64,000 nucleotides of DNA from Tubiluchus corallicola (lineage: Eukaryota > Priapulida > Priapulimorpha > Priapulimorphida > Tubiluchidae). The notes under the pieces were generated by a model. That model saw nothing but the letters and a program-made list of their open reading frames with translations. It searched no databases and was not told the origin of the DNA. A program made the translations under genes and the position numbers. The stretch covers positions 221,001 to 285,000 of the forward strand of contig JAQGDQ010000173.1 in the NCBI GenBank assembly GCA_030141605.1, written 5' to 3'. Below, piece after piece: positions 59,601 to 64,000 of this stretch (position 1 is the first letter of the stretch; each line of letters begins with the position of its first letter).

Positions 59601-61849
59601 AAACACATTATTGATTTTATTGACAATATAAAGTAATTTATTCTTTGCTAAGTTAGGGAAGAGTGAGCTACGAAAGCTCTGGATATGTTTTCAAACTTTA
59701 AACAGTTTTATTTAAATTTGCTCAAAATGACTTGTTGTTGTTGTTGTTGTAAGTGTTGTCATTAGTACTGCTGCTACTGTTGCTGTTGCCATCTCAATTC
59801 GTATAAAAAAATCTTGCTACTTGCCTTTCATCACGAAATCGATAGACGATGTTGGACAGAAAGATGATGAAAGTAAGGAAGAGAACTAACTCCCAGGTGG
59901 CTTCACTCATCACTTGTCGGTGTTTCCGGTGCTCTCTCGCCCTCAGTATCTGCTCTGTGGTGGGAGGAATGAACGTGTGCTGACTGCGACGCTTCATTGC
60001 GCTACTGAAACATGCAAAAGGGAGCAGCAAATTCTAGCTGTAGAAATATGACTAGAATTAACTGATTGGCTTCTTTGTGCAAAATCAAAAGTTACAAAGT
60101 CAGAACACAAATTGATTTCAGTTTGAATGAACTGTACTTCAAATGTTCCAAGTCAAGAAATTTCTCTTTCATGTTTTGAACGTTTAAACGGTTTAATTTA
60201 TTTACCGCAGTGACACGCACATCAATAAGAAAGATATCATGAGTAAGTAAGTGAGTATTTGAACCAGAAACTTGCATTTTTATGACACATGTCCAACCAT
60301 TAATGTTATTGAATCAGCACAGCCAAACTGGTCTGAAATCTCAATCTACAAGTGCACAATTAGTCAGAGCCCCCCTATCTGTTACACAGTGATATTTCGC
60401 AAAATTTTGAATACATTTAAAATTAGGAGTCGATTTATAAGCCTCAACACTTCCTCATCATATGAGGAGCATACATTGAGCACATCACACTTGTAGCAAT
60501 TAGCAGTGGCTAATTAACTGAAGGTGTTGAAAGACACATACACGCGCACACACATACACAACTTTTTCATCCAAAACAAATGCTTTGCAAACATCTGCGT
60601 TTCACTTTTGATCCGCAGTGAATAAAAAGAGATATCAAACTTAGACACAATCAGTACAAACAAGCAATTTTGAGGAAAGATAAGACTTTGATTCAAACTT
60701 TCAAGCAGACACGCAAATCTTGAAAAGTTCAGTTTAGTTTAACTATTTTCAAAAAACCAAAAATAATCATATACTGACCTACACACTTTGCATGCAAAAA
60801 AGGTATCAAAAATTTTACAAATTTACAATAAGTTAAGTTAGTAGTCAGCCAGAAATATGAAGTAAATCTTTTCATGATCAACATGCCTCCTGTACTTCTC
60901 ATGCCATTCCTCTAACCAATCGTAATCTTCTTGCAGAATTGGTATGTCAACTTTGCCCTGCTTGAATTCCCACGGCCTGGGAAAGTTGTAGGCAACGATG
61001 GCGGCGTACAAGACGACTTGGAGTGGATCAAAGATGAAGATGCTTTGAAAGACGGACAGAATCATAGACATCACCCAGTCAGCACTCTTAGCATAACCAA
61101 ACTTTAGACCGTACAGCATGACTAGGTACGAACACAAGACTGAAAGGAATATGGCAATGAACCATCCAACGTAAACGCAATACCACGGCAATGAGAACGA
61201 TTGCGACGTCTCTTTTGTGGTGCAAGTATACAGGCAATTTGGGAACGGGAGAGGATCGCGGTCATCATCAATCATGTCACCAGACATTGCCGAGACCCTT
61301 GAAAGCCTCGACTTTGCCTTTTTCAGATCAATGCGATGAATGCAACGGTACAGCCCACTTTCCGAGTACAGTTCGGAGGGTTGGTCGGTGTCAAAGTCAA
61401 TGTTTCGTTTCAGTTCCTGAAGTAATATCCATGTTCCATCAAGCTGGTCGGAGACTTCCCGGAGATCAGATTCTAATGTCTGGTGTGTCTGTCTGACCCA
61501 CTCCAACCAGTCATCTTCAGTTTCAAACGGAAGCAACAATCCGAATCCCAGATCACTCCTTTGCCAGCGTTTCCTGCTAGGAGATTCGCTCCTCAACTAA
61601 AAGAGAAGTCAGAATTAAATGTAATGTCAGAACAAAAAGAGAAGACTGGGCAAAAAGAAATGTAAAGTAGAAATAAGACAGGATAGAATAAGAGTGAAAC
61701 ACATAGACGAGCAAGACGATGCATAATTGCTGTATCTACCCATTGCACAACATGTCAAGTAATTTTGACTTACTGCTAATTTTGACTTCCATTTCTTGGA
61801 ACTTGTTTTGCTTCTTGGTGAGGATTGCAATGAAGGCGGAATTGGCAAG
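53632..61849 (-). CDS. Polycystin-1-like channel, C-terminal ~825 residues
   Basis: Minus-strand exons in order: 61849-61774, 61596 to about 60896 (or 60887), 60004-59825, 58955-58880, 55988-55820, 55324-55142 and 54719-53632 (stop). All phases agree. The protein shows the PKD1 layout: LPWYCVYVGWFIAIFLSV and FQSIFIFDPLQVV membrane helices; the basic PTTEQILRAREHRKHRQ stretch; a further membrane helix; the extracellular polycystin (TOP) domain with MWDYLL, GVVRLRQLRV, two cysteines (LCKPP, RRCVG) and ELQTLPLVGRFALYSGGGYV; then S2-S6 with WNWVELVIVLL, a pore loop SLETLFNMIVRGGEF and a final helix. The tail is short (~60 aa, basic), without EF-hand or long coiled coil. Two introns use GC donors (after 55142 and 59825). 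Extracellular, GAIN/GPS and PLAT parts must lie past the right edge. AATAAA (minus strand, about 53599-53594) follows the stop closely. It is a ciliary or sperm-type cation channel family; PKD1 versus PKD1L/REJ is not resolved. Confidence 0.9.
57092..57180. repeat. Possible pogo-like terminus
   Basis: TA followed by CAGTCAAACCTGTTTATACC has the form of a Tigger/pogo end. I could not find the matching right end, so this is a fragment at most. It sits in a polycystin-gene intron. Confidence 0.3.
57583..58335. repeat. Minisatellite, 62/63-bp unit, ~12 copies, seeded by a hAT end
   Basis: Each unit is a ~42-base flank (GGGAGTACGGACCTTAATG…ACTGTATC) plus CAGTGGCGGCTCGTGTATAG, which is the terminal sequence of the hAT element starting at 58318. 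The array therefore grew from the junction between host DNA and transposon. It lies in an intron of the polycystin gene; open frames on both strands are by-products. Confidence 0.93.
58318..58841. mobile_element. hAT-type MITE, 524 bp
   Basis: Left end CAGTGGCGGCTCGTG; right end TACGAGTCGCCACTG, an inverted repeat of about 14 bases. The original left target duplication is masked by the minisatellite. About 280 bases of its interior (58335-58620) match the reverse complement of 63235-63520. Confidence 0.72.
58982..59420. repeat. Minisatellite, 47-bp unit, ~9 copies
   Basis: Units contain ACTTGGAGTGTATATAACAT, GAGTTAATGAGAGGGCAATA and TGTACAT, nearly identical. It lies immediately beyond the 58880-58955 exon of the polycystin gene. 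Confidence 0.95.
59421..59735. repeat. Dispersed repeat, unexpanded relative of 51481-52215
   Basis: Matches the flanks of the 28-bp minisatellite locus in the same order (TTTGAAAAACTCATGTAATT, AATAATTTAAAATGTTC, ACTGCATCGCCATCCCAGTG, ACAAAAAACACATTATTGAT). It contains only one to two minisatellite-like units. Confidence 0.7.
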
Positions 61850-61853
61850 CTAA

Positions 61854-61985
61854 ATAATAAAATAATAAAAATCAATACTTGAGAGCCATGACAGGTTCCT
61901 AAGCTGGGATTGTGGTGAAGGTGGAACTGAGAAGCTAAATAATAAAAATCAATACTTGAGAGCCATGACAGGTCCCTAAGCTGAT
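61854..61985 (-). repeat. Tandem duplication copying an exon start
   Basis: The 5' part of exon 61849-61774 with its acceptor (minus strand TTATTTAG|CTT…) recurs about 75 bases upstream on the minus strand, together with the shared TCAATACTTGAGAGCCATGA block. The copied exon piece reads FSVPPSPQSQ in the same phase but has no GT donor. Confidence 0.65.
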
Positions 61986-62250
61986 GAAATTATCATAACC
62001 ACCTCAGATGGAGACACCCCGCACCTGTCTTGATTATTTTTTACTCGTGATATATTTTAAATAAAGGGAAAAAGAAAGATCCTTCTCTCAAATAAAGGGC
62101 CTCAAACAAAAACCATTTACCTCAAACAAGGGGCCACTTTTTTTAAAATTGGGTTTTCAGACTCATTGGTTTCTGTTTTTTAAAGTTGAAATTTTATTTT
62201 AAGTTAGATGAATGATTCAGTAAAACAAAACATTGAAATCTTTTAGCAGA

Positions 62251-62702
62251 GCCACTAAGTTTGAGGTGGCTCCAAGCTTGAGCCGTGCTAGACTGTAGCT
62301 TATACTAGCCAATAAGCCACTAAGTTTGAGGTGGCTCCAAGCTTGAGGGGTGCTAGACTGCAGCTTATACTAGCCAATAAGCCACTAAGTTTGAGGTGGC
62401 TCCAAGCTTGAGGGGTGCTAGACTGCAGCTTATACTAGCCAATAAGCCACTAAGTTTGAGGTGGCTCCAAGCTTGAGGGGTGCTAGACTGCAGCTTATAC
62501 TAGCCAATAAGCCACTAAGTTTGAGGTGGCTCCAAGCTTGAGAGGTGCTAGACTGTAGCTTATACTAGCCAATAAGCCACTAAGTTTGAGGTGGCTCCAA
62601 GCTTGAGGGGTGCTAGACTGCAGCTTATACTAGCCAATAAGCCACTAAGTTTGAGGTGGCTCCAAGCTTGAGGGGTGCTAGACTCCAGCTTATACTAGCC
62701 TA
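62251..62702. repeat. Minisatellite, 65-bp unit, 7 copies
   Basis: Units start at 62251, 62316, 62381, 62446, 62511, 62576 and 62641, with GCCACTAAGTTTGAGGTGG and CTAGACTGCAGCTTATACTA. They are almost identical. It lies upstream (minus strand) of the polycystin exons, most likely in an intron. Confidence 0.95.
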
Positions 62703-64000
62703 TTGGCTAATCCGGACTTGTTTGAGAGATGACATTAAGAACAGTAATTCTTACAAGCTGGTGAGAACAAAACAGATTGACAGCTTTGCTTGCATCGCGT
62801 CTTAAATCCTCATAATAAAGGAACATCGATTTTTCTTACAGTGCCTTTGTCTTAGTCATTGTACGTTTGATCACATATAGTGTGTGATGCATATTCGGAC
62901 AATAGCCATCACGTTCGAATTAAAACGTATCTTGCATTACGGATTCCACATGCAAAAACCTTTGTTTAAATATAAACTTTTGCATATGCATCATGCATTA
63001 CGTATCACACATCACGCATTACATGCACATGCAACATGGAATCGTACCTCAAGGCTCCTCGGGCTTTCGTAACTTTTGGTAAAAATCTGTTTTTGGTTAC
63101 GGTTGTGCTCAAATATGTGCTAATTTGGTTTGTAATAAATATTTTTAAATCATCAGAACTATTTGCTGCTCAAAAAGATGGCAGCTGATAACAAACATAC
63201 AGAAATTCTATAAAAACTTGATAAAATCCTAAACCACGAAATTTATGATCACGAATAACCCAAGTTGTCGCAGCTCAAGAATAACAAACTGTGAGAGCAA
63301 CAGTACTTTCTCTACCTAGCATCAGACACTAGCAGAGCAGCGCACAGTGTGTCAACAGCCAAACAAACCACTGTGCAGGGCTGTGAAGCAAACAGTTCTT
63401 TCCTCACGTACCCTGGGTCTCTACCAGTATAAAGAAAGAACTAAAGAAAAAAGACCCATTATATGGAATATTATCAATAATATTGAGTGAAAACGGGGGG
63501 TGCTGAAGTTTCACAGTACCTATGCATTGTATTGTTAGGGAAACAATTTGATGATACATTTTTTTTTGTTATGCAGTTGTGTCATAATGCATGTTTTTTT
63601 AAGACTTGGATTTAACAGAAACTTGTAGTTCTTGGGGAGGTGCTGCCATCTTTTGGCTGTAAAATTAATTTACCTATTTCTTAAACTGTTTACTGTACAA
63701 TCTATTTACATACCATTTACTGGGTTTCAACTAAAGTTAATGAGCTGTAACAGGAGTCCTGGCTATTGTATGTTGGTCAGTAGATGTTCAGGTCTCATAG
63801 TCTGCTGGTGAATAATGTAATTGGTGAATTTCATAATGTAGTTTGTCAAGGTATGTTGCTTTAAATTATATTTTTGTGGTTTTTTTCTGATTTGCTAAAC
63901 TGAGAGGTTAGTGCTTTAATTTTTGTTATAGAGTGTTAAACTTTAGTGAATTATTAAGTTAAACTTCCCTAAATGTTGCTTTTACTTTTATTTCAGAGTG
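62703..64000. other. Probable polycystin-gene intron, no exon seen
   Basis: No further exon is recognisable before the right edge. 63235-63520 is an inverted, diverged relative of the hAT MITE interior at 58335-58620. A single CTCF-like site (minus strand CCAAAAGATGGCAGC) is at about 63640. Confidence 0.35.

Overview
This window looks like AT-rich nuclear DNA of an invertebrate animal. The evidence is spliced genes with GT-AG and some GC-AG introns, TTAGGG-type repeats, tRNA-derived SINEs, many hAT, pogo and Mutator-like miniature elements, LINEs, a solo LTR and at least eight minisatellites. The gene families (LEM-domain nuclear-envelope protein, caspase, STING, TNF-like ligand, Dickkopf/colipase-like secreted protein, polycystin-1-like channel) are animal families. 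I cannot fix the phylum. All exon models are my own reading of splice signals, reading phase and family similarity; nothing was searched.

Layout, left to right. At 2121-8457 (+) is a complete four-exon LEM-domain membrane protein whose introns are packed with transposons. At about 10860-23692 (+) is the most interesting gene: a caspase with the catalytic His and the QACRG Cys, fused in frame to two tandem STING ligand-binding modules, with no membrane segment and no death-fold prodomain that I can recognise. At 23883-25363 are two head-to-tail copies of a ~0.74 kb element. At 25941-32248 (+) is an unrecognised gene of which I see the probable first exon and the last two; a 60-bp minisatellite and an array of CTCF-like motifs lie in its introns. 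At 34328-39593 (-) are the last three exons of a TNF-like ligand, with a 5'-truncated R2-type LINE in the last intron. At 41933-43882 (+) is a complete three-exon secreted 10-cysteine Dickkopf/colipase-like protein. From 44000 to 53600 I see no gene, only repeats, including a Mutator-like element inserted in its own relative and two minisatellites. At 53632-61849 (-) is the 3' part of a polycystin-1-like channel that continues beyond the right edge.

How the genes may work together: the caspase-STING-STING protein would bring a cyclic-dinucleotide sensor and a death protease into one soluble polypeptide. The two STING modules could pair within one chain or between chains and so switch the caspase on. 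This is inference from domain order. The nearby TNF-like ligand is another cell-death or immunity family member, but I see no evidence that the two are functionally linked. The polycystin, Dickkopf-like and LEM genes look like unrelated housekeeping or developmental genes.
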